Assembly (NCBI RefSeq): GCF_004328625.1
Contig: NZ_CP032229.1
Coordinates: forward strand, 5,580,001 to 5,644,000
From: Streptomyces seoulensis
Lineage (GTDB): Bacteria > Actinomycetota > Actinomycetes > Streptomycetales > Streptomycetaceae
Direction of reading: 5' to 3'
Length of the DNA: 64,000 nt
The number at the start of each line of letters is the position of its first letter. Position 1 is the first letter of the stretch. A program made the position numbers and the translations under genes. Shown piece after piece: positions 1-8,638 of the stretch. Under the pieces are notes generated by a model. It worked only from the letters and a program-made list of their open reading frames with translations. It had not been told where the DNA came from and searched no databases.

Positions 1-12
1 CCGGCGAGTAGG

Positions 13-561
13 TCAGGACAGGCCGGCGATCCAGTCGTCCACGGTGGTGACCTCCGCCTGGCGGGGGAAGACCTTCTCGGTCAGCACCCGGTGGACCTCG
101 GGGTCGGCGTCGCCGCAGCCGTCGGCCAGCACGGTCAGGCGGTAGTCGAGGTCGGCCGCCTGGCGCAGCGTGGACAGCACGACACCGCTGGTGGCGAGGC
201 CGGTGAGCACCAGATGGCCGATGCCGCCGCCGCGCAGCACGAGGTCGAGGTCGCTGCCGGTGAAGGCGCTGACGCGCTTCTTGGTGACGATGCTCTCGCC
301 GGGCTCCGGCGCCACGTCGGGGTGGATGGCGGCTCCCGGATCGCCTTCGGTGAAGGCGCCCTCGGGCAGCCCGCTGAACATGGGGCTGGACCTGGTCTCG
401 GGGTGGCCGGGGCGGAAGCCCACGACGACGTACACCACCGGGACCCCGGCGGCGCGGGCGGCGGCGACCGCGCGGGCGAGGCGCGGGGTGTACCCGGGGT
501 CGGGCACGCGCTCGGTGATGGCCTGCTGGACGTCCATCACGAGCAGGGCGGGCTTGGTCAC
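13..561 (-). CDS. isochorismatase-like hydrolase lacking the usual cysteine
   Basis: A 182-residue protein of the isochorismatase-like (cysteine hydrolase) fold, the normal length for the family. Asp10 in LLVMDVQQ and Lys94/95 in VTKKR match two members of the catalytic triad. The third position, normally Cys in G-x-x-T-x-x-C, is Val127 in GLATSGVVLST, so classical cysteine-based amidase chemistry is unlikely. Non-thiol family members such as PhzD exist, so another hydrolytic role is possible. The GTG start overlaps the stop of the upstream MFS gene by 4 nt (GTGA), which indicates translational coupling in a MarR-MFS-hydrolase operon. The substrate cannot be inferred from sequence. Confidence 0.85.
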   Translation of the reverse strand: MTKPALLVMDVQQAITERVPDPGYTPRLARAVAAARAAGVPVVYVVVGFRPGHPETRSSPMFSGLPEGAFTEGDPGAAIHPDVAPEPGESIVTKKRVSAFTGSDLDLVLRGGGIGHLVLTGLATSGVVLSTLRQAADLDYRLTVLADGCGDADPEVHRVLTEKVFPRQAEVTTVDDWIAGLS

Positions 562-1997
562 GTCTGGTCCTCACGGGTTCGTTCGGGTGCGGGTTCGCCG
601 CGGGTGACGCCGAGGCCGCGCAGGGAGCGGTCGGCGACGGTCACGGCGAGGAAGAGGGCGCTGACGGCGAGCATCAGCCAGGCGAGGTGGTGCAGTCCGC
701 CGGTGTCGGCGCGCTGCCCGAAGAGGGCACCGCTCGCGGCGGAGGCGACGATCGCGCCGAGGTAGCCGAAGGTGCGCAGCAGCCCGGCCGAGGAGCCCAT
801 GCGCTCGGGATCGGCCTGGTGGAAGACGGAGTTCTGCAGCGCGAGGCTGTTCAGGCCCTGCGGCACACCGAGGACGAGCACGACGGCCAGCAGCGTCCAC
901 ACCGGGCTCGCGTCGGTCAGCGTCAGCAGCAGCGCGCACGCGGCGAGCTGGCCGGCCGCGCCCACCAGGAGCTTGGCGCGGATCGCCTGTCGGCGCCCGG
1001 TGATGGTCGAGACCACCAACGCGGTCGCGAACAGCGGGAGTTGGACCAGCCCCGCCTGCGAGGCCGACAGCCCCCGGCCCTGCTCCAGCCACTGGGTGTA
1101 CCCGTACAGGAAGGCGTAGCTGACGATGTACGCGAGCAGCGCGCGGGTGTAGGTGGCCAGCAGGGGGAGGTTGCCGCTCAGGACGCGCAGGTCGATGAAG
1201 GGCTGCGGGGTCCGCAGCTCCCGCCGGGCGAAGGCCGCCGACGCGAGCACGGTCAGCACCGGCAGGTACCAGTGGGCGGCGCCGGGTTCCATCAGGAAGA
1301 GGAGCAGGCAGACCAGGGCGGCGGCGAAGAGGCCCATGCCGGGCAGGTCCAGTGCGGCCGGCGGGTGCCGGTCGTCGGTGCGGGGTGCCGGCGGGGTGAC
1401 GGGGAGTCGGCGGGCGCCGAGGTACAGGCCGACCAGGGCGAGCGGGATGTTGACGGCGAGGGTGGCGCGCCACCCACCGACCCCGATCAGCAGTCCGCCG
1501 AGACTGGGGCCGATCACGGCGACGGTCTGGGTGGTGACCGCGAGCGCGGTGAGCACGCCCGTCGGGCTCTCCTGGCCGGTGCGCCGTGCCTCGCTGCGGA
1601 TCAGGTACATGGCGGCCGGATAGCCGGAACAGGTGCCGAAGCCGAGCAGTACCCGGGCGGCGATGAGCACGCCGAGGTCGGGGGCGAGCATCCCCACGAC
1701 GCCGGCGACACCGGTGAGCGCGGTGCCCACCAGGAAGAGCTTGCGCGGCCCGAAGAGGTCGATCAGCCGCCCCACCACCGGCTGGCCGATGGACGTGGCC
1801 AGATACAGGGCGGAGACCAGCCAGGCGGTCTGCGCGGGCGGCGCCCCGAAGGCGGCGCCGATCGGCACCAGGGAGACCGAGAGGACGGAGGAGTTGACCG
1901 GGTTGAGTACGGAGCCCAGCATCATCGGGGCGAGCAGGCGCCGGTCGAAGCCGTCGCTCTTCTTCGCCCGCATGGGCAGCAGTTGGCGCAGGGTCAC
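558..1997 (-). CDS. MFS drug-resistance-type transporter
   Basis: A cytoplasmic-membrane transporter of the major facilitator superfamily, about 479 residues, with a run of hydrophobic segments consistent with 12-14 helices. Typical MFS motifs are visible, for example GRLIDLFGPRK in the loop after helix 2. The chosen GTG start overlaps the MarR stop by 4 nt, the same GTGA arrangement found at its own 3' end with the hydrolase gene, which supports this start. An ATG at 1971-1973 (protein MRAKKSDGFD) is the alternative. Cotranscription with a MarR regulator suggests export of a small, perhaps aromatic, compound under MarR control. This is inference. Confidence 0.85.
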   Translation of the reverse strand: MTLRQLLPMRAKKSDGFDRRLLAPMMLGSVLNPVNSSVLSVSLVPIGAAFGAPPAQTAWLVSALYLATSIGQPVVGRLIDLFGPRKLFLVGTALTGVAGVVGMLAPDLGVLIAARVLLGFGTCSGYPAAMYLIRSEARRTGQESPTGVLTALAVTTQTVAVIGPSLGGLLIGVGGWRATLAVNIPLALVGLYLGARRLPVTPPAPRTDDRHPPAALDLPGMGLFAAALVCLLLFLMEPGAAHWYLPVLTVLASAAFARRELRTPQPFIDLRVLSGNLPLLATYTRALLAYIVSYAFLYGYTQWLEQGRGLSASQAGLVQLPLFATALVVSTITGRRQAIRAKLLVGAAGQLAACALLLTLTDASPVWTLLAVVLVLGVPQGLNSLALQNSVFHQADPERMGSSAGLLRTFGYLGAIVASAASGALFGQRADTGGLHHLAWLMLAVSALFLAVTVADRSLRGLGVTRGEPAPERTREDQT

Positions 1998-2449
1998 GAG
2001 CGGACGACCCGGTCCAGTATGGCCGCGGCCTCCAGCAGGGTCCGGCGCTCGGCCTCCGTGCACTGGTCCTCCAGCGCCCGGGTCAGCCAGCCCTCCCCGG
2101 CCCGCCTGCGGTCCTCCAGGAAGGCGTGCCCGCTGTCGGTGACGAACACCAGCTGACGCCGCCCGTCGGAGGGGTCCGGCCGCCGGGACACCAGCGCGCG
2201 CTCCTCCAGTACGGCGACGGTCGCGGCCACAGACTGGTGCCGGACCCGCTCGGCGGCGGCCAGGTCGCTGACCGACGCCTCCCCGTCCTTGTCCAGCCGG
2301 CTCAGCACCGACGTCTGCGACGGGGTGAGGTCTCCGGGGTCGTAGCTCTCCCGCATCCGCCGCCGCAGCCGGCTGAACACCACGCGGAACTCGTGCGCGG
2401 CGCGTACGGCGGATTCGGACACACCGGTGGTGTCGGCGATCTCGGTCAT
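1994..2449 (-). CDS. MarR-family transcriptional regulator
   Basis: A 151-residue winged-helix regulator of the MarR family. The recognition-helix region (SVSDLAAAERVRHQSVAATVAVLEERALV) and the wing (RRPDPSDGRRQLVFVT) are typical. It is the first gene of the minus-strand operon with the MFS transporter and the isochorismatase-like protein. It probably controls the operon and perhaps the divergent NUDIX gene through the 20-bp dyad at 2465-2484 in the shared intergenic region. The ligand is unknown. Confidence 0.93.
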   Translation of the reverse strand: MTEIADTTGVSESAVRAAHEFRVVFSRLRRRMRESYDPGDLTPSQTSVLSRLDKDGEASVSDLAAAERVRHQSVAATVAVLEERALVSRRPDPSDGRRQLVFVTDSGHAFLEDRRRAGEGWLTRALEDQCTEAERRTLLEAAAILDRVVRS

Positions 2450-2464
2450 GTGTACAGGCTAACG

Positions 2465-2484
2465 TGCGCAGTTCAGACTGCGCA
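2465..2484. promoter_or_regulatory. candidate MarR operator, 20-bp dyad
   Basis: A perfect inverted repeat, TGCGCAGT and ACTGCGCA separated by TCAG, lies in the 85-bp region between the divergent MarR and NUDIX genes. It begins 16 nt upstream of the MarR start codon. Size and symmetry fit a MarR dimer site. An overlapping near-palindrome, GCGCAATTGTGC, follows. Binding by the adjacent regulator is inferred. Confidence 0.6.
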
Positions 2485-2534
2485 ATTGTGCCTGGGTTCC
2501 TGGTCGAAGCCGAGCGGCTGCCAAGATCAGATGT

Positions 2535-2975
2535 ATGGAGCAACAAAATGTGACCGCAGCCGCGCCGAGCCTCGACGAGCACGGTCGTCTGGTCGTCGCG
2601 GCCGCCGTGATCGTCAGGGAGGGGCGTCTCCTGGTCGTGAGCAAGCAGGCGGCCCCCGACGTCTTCTACCTCCCCGGCGGGAAGCCCGACGCGGGCGAGG
2701 AGCCCATGCAGGCGCTGGTGCGCGAGCTGGACGAGGAACTGGGTGTCGTGCCGCTGGAGCCGCGCTTCCTGGCGGAGGTCGAGGCCGTCGCCGCCCTGGA
2801 GGGAGTGCCCATGGCGATGACGGTCTTCACGGCACGCATCGACCAGGACCCGCGCCCCGCCGCGGAGTTGGCGGACACACGGTGGACGACCGGTCGCGAG
2901 GACGGCCTGCGGCTGGCCCCCGCGGTACGCGACCACGTACTGCCCCTGCTGCGCGAGAGCGGCGTCCTGGCCTGA
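2535..2975 (+). CDS. NUDIX hydrolase
   Basis: A 146-residue NUDIX pyrophosphohydrolase. The NUDIX box G-x5-E-x7-R-E-x-x-E-E-x-G-x is complete from Gly49 to Val71, with the metal-binding REL-DEE core at residues 63-68. A single NUDIX domain fills the protein and there is no extra substrate domain, so the nucleotide or sugar-nucleotide substrate cannot be named. The gene is divergent from the MarR operon and ends at a strong terminator shared with the convergent acyl-CoA ligase. Confidence 0.92.
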   Translation: MEQQNVTAAAPSLDEHGRLVVAAAVIVREGRLLVVSKQAAPDVFYLPGGKPDAGEEPMQALVRELDEELGVVPLEPRFLAEVEAVAALEGVPMAMTVFTARIDQDPRPAAELADTRWTTGREDGLRLAPAVRDHVLPLLRESGVLA

Positions 2976-3021
2976 CGTCCGCAGGCCGGGGAGTACGCCC
3001 GGCCCGCACGCCACCGACGCG

Positions 3022-3055
3022 GGGGCCGTTCCGGGCGGTGTTCCGGAACGGCCCC
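3022..3055. terminator. bidirectional terminator hairpin
   Basis: Perfect 11-bp arms (GGGGCCGTTCC and its complement) with a 12-nt loop lie between the convergent NUDIX and acyl-CoA ligase genes. There is no long U-tract, which is usual for Streptomyces. Confidence 0.75.
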
Positions 3056-3065
3056 TCGGGTCGGG

Positions 3066-4604
3066 TCAGGGCGTCGCGCGACGGCGGAGCTCCTTCTTGT
3101 CGGGCTTGCCGACGTCGGTGAGGGGGAGGGCGACCGGGAAGGTGATGCGGGCCGGCTCGTACATCGCGCCGCGCTCCGCCCGTACCAGCGCGCGGAGGTC
3201 TTCGGCGGTCGTGGTGGCGCCGGGGGCGAGGAGCACGGCGGCGTGCACGCGCTCCATGCGGTCCTCGTCGCGGACGCCGAAGACGGCGCTCTGGAGCACG
3301 TCCGGGTGGGTGTTGAGCAGGTCCTCCAGCTCGGTGGTGTACACATGGCCGCCGACCACGACGATCATGTCCTTGAGCCGGTCGACCACGGTGAGGTAGC
3401 CCGCGTCGTCGAGGAAGCCGACGTCACCGGTGTGCAGCCAGCCGTCCTGGAGCACCTCGGCGGTGAGCCGGGGCTGCTTCCAGTAGCCCTGCATGACCAT
3501 GGCGGAGCGGACGCAGATCTCGCCGTGCTCGCCGTTCGGCAGGACGTTGCCCTCCGGGTCCCGGATCTCCACGTCCACGCTCGGCAGGACCTTCCCGGCG
3601 GTACGCAGCAGCGCGGGGTCGTCCGGGTCGTGGTCCTGCTGCGGCAGCACGCTGATGATCCCGCCCTCGTTCTGCCCGTACCCCTGCATCAGCACCGGGC
3701 CGAGGCGGCGTACGGCGTCGGCGATGCGGGTGGGGGAGGACTGGCAGCCGCCGTAGAGGACCTGGCGCAGGGACGAGGTGTCGGTGTGCGCCATGTCGGG
3801 GTGGTCGAGCAACTGGTAGAGCAGGGGCGGCAGTAGCCACATGTGGGAGATGCGCTCCCGCTCGACGGTACGCAGCACCTCGGCCGGGTCGAAGTCGTCC
3901 AGCAGCACCACCGTGCCGCCGGTCTCCAGCACCGCGTCGGCGAGCATCCCGGCCGCGTGGGCGATGGTCGTGGCGACCAACTGCCGGTGCTCGCCGGTCT
4001 CTTCACCGGTGACCGGACGCGCGGAACGGGTCTCCTGCACCTGGCGGAAGGTCGTGCAGATGCCCTTGGGGTGGCCGGTGGTGCCGCCGGTGTGGCGGAT
4101 GCCGCAGATGTCGTCGGGCTCGGCCCGGCTGGGGAACGGCTCGGCGGACTGCCCGGCGGCCAGCTCCAGCAGGTCGTCCGCGCTGTCCCAAGGGCCCAGC
4201 GTCAGCACGGACTTGACCGGCACCGACGCGGTGATCTCGGCGGCCCGGTCGGCCAGCCTGGGGTCGACCACCAGGGCCCGTGTCTCCACGTCGGCGACGA
4301 TCGCGGCCTGCACCTCGGCGGAGAGCTTGCTGTACAGGTGGTTGACCTGAGCGCCGATCAGGTTCGCGGCGTAGCGCACGGCCATCGCCTCGGGCAGGTT
4401 GCCGCTGAGCAGGGTGACGGTCTGGCCGCGCTCGATCCCCTGGGCCTGCATGGCCCACGCCATCCGGTGCACCAGCTCGCGGAACTCCCCTGCGGACAGC
4501 CGGTGTTCACCGTGTACGAGGGCCTCGCGTCCGGGGTTCTCCCGCAGGGCGTCAAGGATGTCCTCGACGGGGTTGCGGAAGCGTGGGGCTGCGACGTCGG
4601 GCAT
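3066..4604 (-). CDS. AMP-dependent acyl-CoA ligase
   Basis: A 512-residue adenylate-forming enzyme that should activate a carboxylic acid as acyl-AMP and then as the CoA thioester. Motifs are complete: phosphate-binding loop HTGGTTGHPKG (about 171-181), YGQNEGG (A5), LHTGDVGFLDDAGYLTVVDRLKD split across A7/A8, and the C-terminal GKPDKKEL with the A10 lysine. The start ATG has an AGGAGG ribosome-binding site. No partner gene reveals the substrate. Bile-acid, fatty-acid and aryl-acid ligases share this architecture. Two repeat structures upstream suggest dedicated regulation. Confidence 0.9.
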   Translation of the reverse strand: MPDVAAPRFRNPVEDILDALRENPGREALVHGEHRLSAGEFRELVHRMAWAMQAQGIERGQTVTLLSGNLPEAMAVRYAANLIGAQVNHLYSKLSAEVQAAIVADVETRALVVDPRLADRAAEITASVPVKSVLTLGPWDSADDLLELAAGQSAEPFPSRAEPDDICGIRHTGGTTGHPKGICTTFRQVQETRSARPVTGEETGEHRQLVATTIAHAAGMLADAVLETGGTVVLLDDFDPAEVLRTVERERISHMWLLPPLLYQLLDHPDMAHTDTSSLRQVLYGGCQSSPTRIADAVRRLGPVLMQGYGQNEGGIISVLPQQDHDPDDPALLRTAGKVLPSVDVEIRDPEGNVLPNGEHGEICVRSAMVMQGYWKQPRLTAEVLQDGWLHTGDVGFLDDAGYLTVVDRLKDMIVVVGGHVYTTELEDLLNTHPDVLQSAVFGVRDEDRMERVHAAVLLAPGATTTAEDLRALVRAERGAMYEPARITFPVALPLTDVGKPDKKELRRRATP

Positions 4605-4689
4605 GGGGGTCCTCCTGGGCCGGGGCGTGCGGGGGCCCGGCCGGTTGTTGCGGTTCTGCTGTGGGGAGACGGGAAGGCACCCGAATAAA

Positions 4690-4706
4690 GGTTGCCTAGA
4701 CCAACC
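4690..4706. promoter_or_regulatory. operator-like dyad upstream of acyl-CoA ligase
   Basis: GGTTG-cctagac-CAACC forms an inverted repeat in an A/T-richer stretch that probably contains the minus-strand ligase promoter. An overlapping inverted pair, CCTAGA at 4695-4700 and TCTAGG at 4715-4720, adds to the symmetry. No regulator gene is adjacent, so the binding protein is unknown. Confidence 0.4.
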
Positions 4707-4763
4707 AAGTCGACTCTAGGGCGACCGTGGGGACAGCGCCAACTTCGCTGCCGCGAACGTCGA

Positions 4764-4797
4764 CAATCGGCCGATTCGGCTAGGTCAATCGGCCAAT
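4764..4797. promoter_or_regulatory. paired 12-bp direct repeats with a 22-bp period
   Basis: CAATCGGCCGAT and CAATCGGCCAAT start 22 bp apart, about two helical turns. The first copy contains the perfect 12-bp palindrome AATCGGCCGATT. They lie between the acyl-CoA ligase start and the end of the DUF1345 gene, which suggests a two-dimer binding site for an unidentified regulator. Confidence 0.4.
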
Positions 4798-4853
4798 CTC
4801 GACGCCGTGCGGTCGCGCTGACCAGCGGCGACGGCGGTCCGGCGCAGGGGTGT

Positions 4854-5531
4854 TCAGCCCGCCGTCAGCGCGGAGACCAGGCTCGCCACCGTCACGGTGT
4901 TGAACACGAACGCGATGACCGAGTTCGCCGACACGGTGCGCCGCATCGGCCGGGAGGTCACGCTCACGTCGGTCGCGCCGAAGGTCGTCATGACCGACAG
5001 CGCGAAGTACATGTAGTCGCCCCAGAGCGGGGAGTCGTGGCCGGGGAAGTCCAGTGCGCCGTCCCCCTCCACGATGTCGTCGGCCTGGAAGGTGACCGCG
5101 AAGGAAACCGCGACGCACACCCAGGCGACGGCGACCAGGGCCAGCGCCACCAACACGCGGGGGATCGCGGGGAACGTCGTACCGAGGTGACCCGGCAGCC
5201 ACACCACCGCGACCGCCAGCGCGGCCGCCGCGATGAACAGCGACACCCCCGGGCCGGGCGCGGTGCCGATGACGTACCGCTGGAGCACCGTGCCCCGGCT
5301 GTCCCGCTCGGCCCAGGAGCGGATGCGCTCGGGGGAGGCGGTGGAGAACGCGCCCAGGGTGAGCGCGAGATAGGGCAGCAGGTAGGCGAACAGCGACAGT
5401 ACGCCGATGTCCCCGGCCGACAGCCGCACCGCGTGATCCGTCACCACGAGCAGCGTCAGCACCGCCACGGTGCAGGCCGCGACGAGCACGCTCGCCGAGG
5501 AGCGGTGCCGTTCGGAGAGCCAGTGATGCAC
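4854..5531 (-). CDS. DUF1345 family membrane protein
   Basis: A 225-residue integral membrane protein with about five hydrophobic segments. The C-terminal half has the DUF1345 signature: a [23 protein letters not shown] stretch, then MRR and a final helix beginning IAFVFNT. The conserved TTFG-like stretch resembles the pore-loop region of two-helix channels, but function is not established. It is monocistronic on the minus strand. Confidence 0.85.
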   Translation of the reverse strand: MHHWLSERHRSSASVLVAACTVAVLTLLVVTDHAVRLSAGDIGVLSLFAYLLPYLALTLGAFSTASPERIRSWAERDSRGTVLQRYVIGTAPGPGVSLFIAAAALAVAVVWLPGHLGTTFPAIPRVLVALALVAVAWVCVAVSFAVTFQADDIVEGDGALDFPGHDSPLWGDYMYFALSVMTTFGATDVSVTSRPMRRTVSANSVIAFVFNTVTVASLVSALTAG

Positions 5532-5664
5532 CGGAAGCCCCTCTGTTCGCGGTCGTGATGGTCACCTCGGGTGACGATAGGGGCTGGGGAGGCTTCGCCC
5601 GTGGAGCCGCGACGGGGCCGTGAGGCGGGTGATCTCCCGCGCCCCAGTCCGCGATACTCCTCGC

Positions 5665-5982
5665 ATGCCGACCCCGACAGCTCCGGTGATCCTCTTCGAC
5701 GACGACCACTACATGTACGTCCTGAGGGACCAGGCGTACGCCGAAGCCTGGTGGGAGGAGCCCGACGAGTTCACCCACGGCTTCGACGCCCTGGCCCGCC
5801 CCTTGTCCATGACGGGCACCCCCCACGCCGTCCGCCTGACCCTGACCGGCGAAGCCCCGAACGAGCCCGAGCTGCGCCGCCTGGTCGCCGCCCACTACGG
5901 CCGCCACCTCCGCGAGCAGACGCCGCCACAGGCCGCCGCGCTGGCGGAGTTCGTCGCGGCACTGCCTCGCGAAGGGCGCTGA
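5665..5982 (+). CDS. hypothetical protein, 105 residues
   Basis: A small soluble acidic protein starting MPTPTAPVILFDDDHYMYV. It has no signal peptide, no membrane segment and no motif I recognise. The C-terminal third is predicted helical. Codon usage is strongly G/C in third position, which supports a real gene. The ATG at 5665 is preferred to more upstream starts because the upstream reading is proline- and arginine-rich in the manner of shadow frames. Confidence 0.7.
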   Translation: MPTPTAPVILFDDDHYMYVLRDQAYAEAWWEEPDEFTHGFDALARPLSMTGTPHAVRLTLTGEAPNEPELRRLVAAHYGRHLREQTPPQAAALAEFVAALPREGR

Positions 5983-6112
5983 GCCGGCGCGGCGGGAGGG
6001 GGCCGGCGCCACCCCATGGCGGGCAGAGGTGTTACTGGCCGGGCTCAGTGGATACCCGAGGGGTGATCACGAGCCCGATGGTCGGGTTCCCGGGTGCGGA
6101 AGGGGTGTCGAC

Positions 6113-6553
6113 GTGGCCCTTGTCTCCTACGCTCCGCCGGGCAGCGCGGCGCACGGGCGGGTTCTCTTCGGTGCCGGTCTCGTTCTGCTGCCTTGGTTCG
6201 GGTATCTCGCGGGGGCGTTGCCGCCCGCCGACGCGGCTGCCTGGGTCGCGCTCGACGCGCTGGAGGCGGCTGCCCTGCTCACCGCCGGGGGGCGGCTGTT
6301 GCGGCGGGATTCCCGGTATCGGGCGCCCGCTGCCGCGGCGGCGGTACTTCTTCTTGCCGACGCCTGTGTCGACGTGGCCACCGCTCCGTCCGGGTCGGCG
6401 CTGTTGGTCGCCGTGGTCATGGCGGTGGTCGCGGAACTGCCGCTGGCGGGGCTGTGTGCGGTGCTGGCCTGGCGTCCTACACCCCGGTCCGTCCGTCGAG
6501 GAGTTCGCGTACGACGTCCAGGTGGCCGTTGTGCCGGGACGTCTCCTCGATGA
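6113..6553 (+). CDS. small integral membrane protein
   Basis: A 146-residue protein with about four hydrophobic helices and an arginine-rich tail after VLAWRPTP. The GTG start has a GGAAGGGG ribosome-binding site 7 nt upstream. Its 3' end overlaps the convergent DinB gene by 77 bp, so part of the tail may be uninformative. No family is recognised. Confidence 0.6.
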   Translation: MALVSYAPPGSAAHGRVLFGAGLVLLPWFGYLAGALPPADAAAWVALDALEAAALLTAGGRLLRRDSRYRAPAAAAAVLLLADACVDVATAPSGSALLVAVVMAVVAELPLAGLCAVLAWRPTPRSVRRGVRVRRPGGRCAGTSPR

Positions 6554-6992
6554 GGTGGAGGAGGACCCAGCGGAGGTCGACGTGGCGGCCGTCGCGGATG
6601 GGGCGCTTGGCGGTGGTGTCCAGGTCGTGCTCGGCGACCAGGCGGCGGTAACGCGCGCTCTGGGACTCGTAGTCGGCGAGGAGCCGGGGCAGCGGGACGT
6701 CGACCGCCGTGCGCATCTCGGGGTCGGGGTCCTCGTCGGTGGCCTCGGCGAGGGGGCCAGTGGGGTCCTCGCCCAGGAACATCACCTCAAGCCAGTGGTG
6801 CTCGACCCAGCGCAGGTGGCTGATCAGGCCGCACAGGGTCATCAGGGGGGAGCCGGGGAGCGGGGCCCGGCGGGCGTCGTCGGGGGAGACGCCCTCGCAC
6901 TTGGCTCGCGCCGTGTCGCGGGCGTAGTCGAGAAACGTGATCAGTTGCGTGCGCTCGTCCCAGGCGGGAGGCGTGTCGGTCTGCCGAGTCAT
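6477..6992 (-). CDS. DinB/DUF664 family protein
   Basis: A 171-residue four-helix-bundle protein of the DinB-like (DUF664) superfamily. Metal-binding histidines typical of the fold are visible in LISHLRWVEHHWLE and in HLIEETSRHNGHLDV, whose HNGHLD motif is characteristic. Actinobacterial members include putative thiol-dependent (mycothiol or bacillithiol type) transferases, but the substrate here is unknown. The ATG at 6990-6992 gives the family's usual N terminus (MTRQTDTPPAWDERTQL). Confidence 0.9.
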   Translation of the reverse strand: MTRQTDTPPAWDERTQLITFLDYARDTARAKCEGVSPDDARRAPLPGSPLMTLCGLISHLRWVEHHWLEVMFLGEDPTGPLAEATDEDPDPEMRTAVDVPLPRLLADYESQSARYRRLVAEHDLDTTAKRPIRDGRHVDLRWVLLHLIEETSRHNGHLDVVRELLDGRTGV

Positions 6993-7130
6993 CGGCCGAG
7001 TCTCCCGTGGCCCGCAAGCGGTGTCGACCGAATTGCCGGTGTGCCACAGCGGCGCCGACCCCATGCCAGTGGTCCTCGGCAGCCACTGGCGGCCCCCTGC
7101 CACCTCCGCGACCCGAGAGGCCCGAGATCC

Positions 7131-7565
7131 TCAGTCGAGGCAGAACTCGTTGCCCTCGATGTCCTGCATCACGACGCACGACTCGTTCTCGCCATCGGCG
7201 CGCATCGTGCGCACGTGCACCGCGCCGAGCGCGACCAGCCGTGCGCACTCGGCTTCGAGCGTGGCCAGGCGCTCCTCACCCACGAGCCCGGTACCGGCCC
7301 GCACGTCGAGATGCAGCCGGTTCTTGACGACCTTCCCTTCAGGGACGCGCTGGAAGAGCAGGCGCGGACCCGCACCCGAGGGATCACTGCACGCGAAGTA
7401 GACCACCTGATCCTCGGGCGGCAGCGAGCGGTGGTAGTCCTCCCAGGTGGCGAACCCCGCCGGGACCGGAGGCACGACGTACCCCAGCACCTCGCACCAG
7501 AAGCCGGCCAGACGCGCGGGGTCCGCGCAGTCGAAGGTCACTTGGAACTGCTTGATCGTTGACAT
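7131..7565 (-). CDS. VOC family (glyoxalase-like) protein
   Basis: A 144-residue vicinal-oxygen-chelate fold protein with two beta-alpha-beta-beta-beta modules. It begins FQVTFDCADPARLAGFWCEVLGY and ends VMQDIEGNEFCLD, the standard pattern of the glyoxalase/bleomycin-resistance superfamily. LHLDV in the middle and EGNEF at the end carry the usual metal-ligand positions. Substrate and reaction are unknown. The gene stands alone on the minus strand. Confidence 0.9.
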   Translation of the reverse strand: MSTIKQFQVTFDCADPARLAGFWCEVLGYVVPPVPAGFATWEDYHRSLPPEDQVVYFACSDPSGAGPRLLFQRVPEGKVVKNRLHLDVRAGTGLVGEERLATLEAECARLVALGAVHVRTMRADGENESCVVMQDIEGNEFCLD

Positions 7566-7680
7566 CGGCGCACGATAGCAAGGGCTTTGCTCATCTCCCG
7601 GACGCCGAAGCGTGGTAGGTCCCTTTCCTCGGCGGAAACGCCCTGCTGTTCGCTGGACTCCTCCTCGCCCTCGCCCGGCG

Positions 7681-8517
7681 TCACGCGTTCCAGAACGACG
7701 TCAACGCCTCGATCACCGCCTCCGGTTCGTACACGTTCGGCGAGTGCCCGCCGCCCATGATCTCCGTGTAGCGGGCCCCCAACTCCCTTGCCATCGCCGC
7801 CGCTTCACGCTCCGGCCAGGTGTCCTCCGGGGTGCCGAAGACGACCGACAGGGGGATGCCGGAGTCGCGCAGCGCCTCGCTGCGGTCCGGCTCGGTGATC
7901 ATCCGCTCGGCGGCCAGGCGCAGGGCCTCGGGGGCGTTGCGGGCCCAGCGGTCCGAGAGGAAGGCGAGCACCTCCTCGGAGACCCCGCCGTCCTGCGGGC
8001 GGAGGAACGGCCACAGCTCCAGGACCGGGGTCGTGCGCAGGGCGTCCAGCAGGAGTTCCAGACGCTCCCGCGTCGGCTCGGAGACGGCCGCCGGGCCGAA
8101 GTTCAGCAGGGTCAGTGAGGCCCAAGTGGTGTGAGCGGAAGGAGAGTTCAGTACTGCCAGGCGGGACACCAGCCCGCCGTACGAGTGCCCCACCAGATGC
8201 ACCGGACCGCCCAGCACCCCCGCCAACGCGACCACGTCCGCCGCCAGTCCCTCGGGCGCGTACGACGGGTTCTCCGACGCCGGGCCCGTCTCGTACTGCC
8301 CCCGCTGGTCGATGGCGACGACCCGGTAGCCCGCCTCGGCCAGGCCGGGCAGCAGCGGCAGGAAGTCCTCCTTGCTGCCGTTGAAGCCCGGCACCAGCAG
8401 GGCCGTACCGCGCGGGGCCGGGGGCGCGGCCGTGAACGCGGCGAAGGTCCCCCTGCCGGTGTCCAGGCGCACGCTCCGGACGCTGTCGGGGCGGGCGATC
8501 GAGAGGATCTGGCTCAT
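7681..8517 (-). CDS. alpha/beta hydrolase
   Basis: A 278-residue alpha/beta-hydrolase-fold enzyme. The nucleophile elbow is GHSYGG, the oxyanion segment follows strand 3 (LLVPGFNGSKED), the acid lies in VVFGTPEDTW, and the catalytic His lies in GGGHSP near the C terminus. No lid or substrate domain identifies the ester or amide cleaved. The ATG start gives MSQILSIARPDS. It is divergent from the leader peptide and reductase-like gene. Confidence 0.92.
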   Translation of the reverse strand: MSQILSIARPDSVRSVRLDTGRGTFAAFTAAPPAPRGTALLVPGFNGSKEDFLPLLPGLAEAGYRVVAIDQRGQYETGPASENPSYAPEGLAADVVALAGVLGGPVHLVGHSYGGLVSRLAVLNSPSAHTTWASLTLLNFGPAAVSEPTRERLELLLDALRTTPVLELWPFLRPQDGGVSEEVLAFLSDRWARNAPEALRLAAERMITEPDRSEALRDSGIPLSVVFGTPEDTWPEREAAAMARELGARYTEIMGGGHSPNVYEPEAVIEALTSFWNA

Positions 8518-8638
8518 AGGGGTGATGGTACGTAAGGCCCCGACGCGGGGCCGGACCGGACCGGACCCCCTCTTGACGTGGCGTCCGGCGCGGGCCGACA
8601 CTCCAAGTCGGGGAAGTCCAGCGAACAGGTGGGGACGC

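Noticed and set aside
558..3014. 818-residue reading of the MFS transporter
   Set aside because: The extra N terminus runs antisense through NUDIX and over MarR. A coupled GTG start at 1997 fits normal MFS length.
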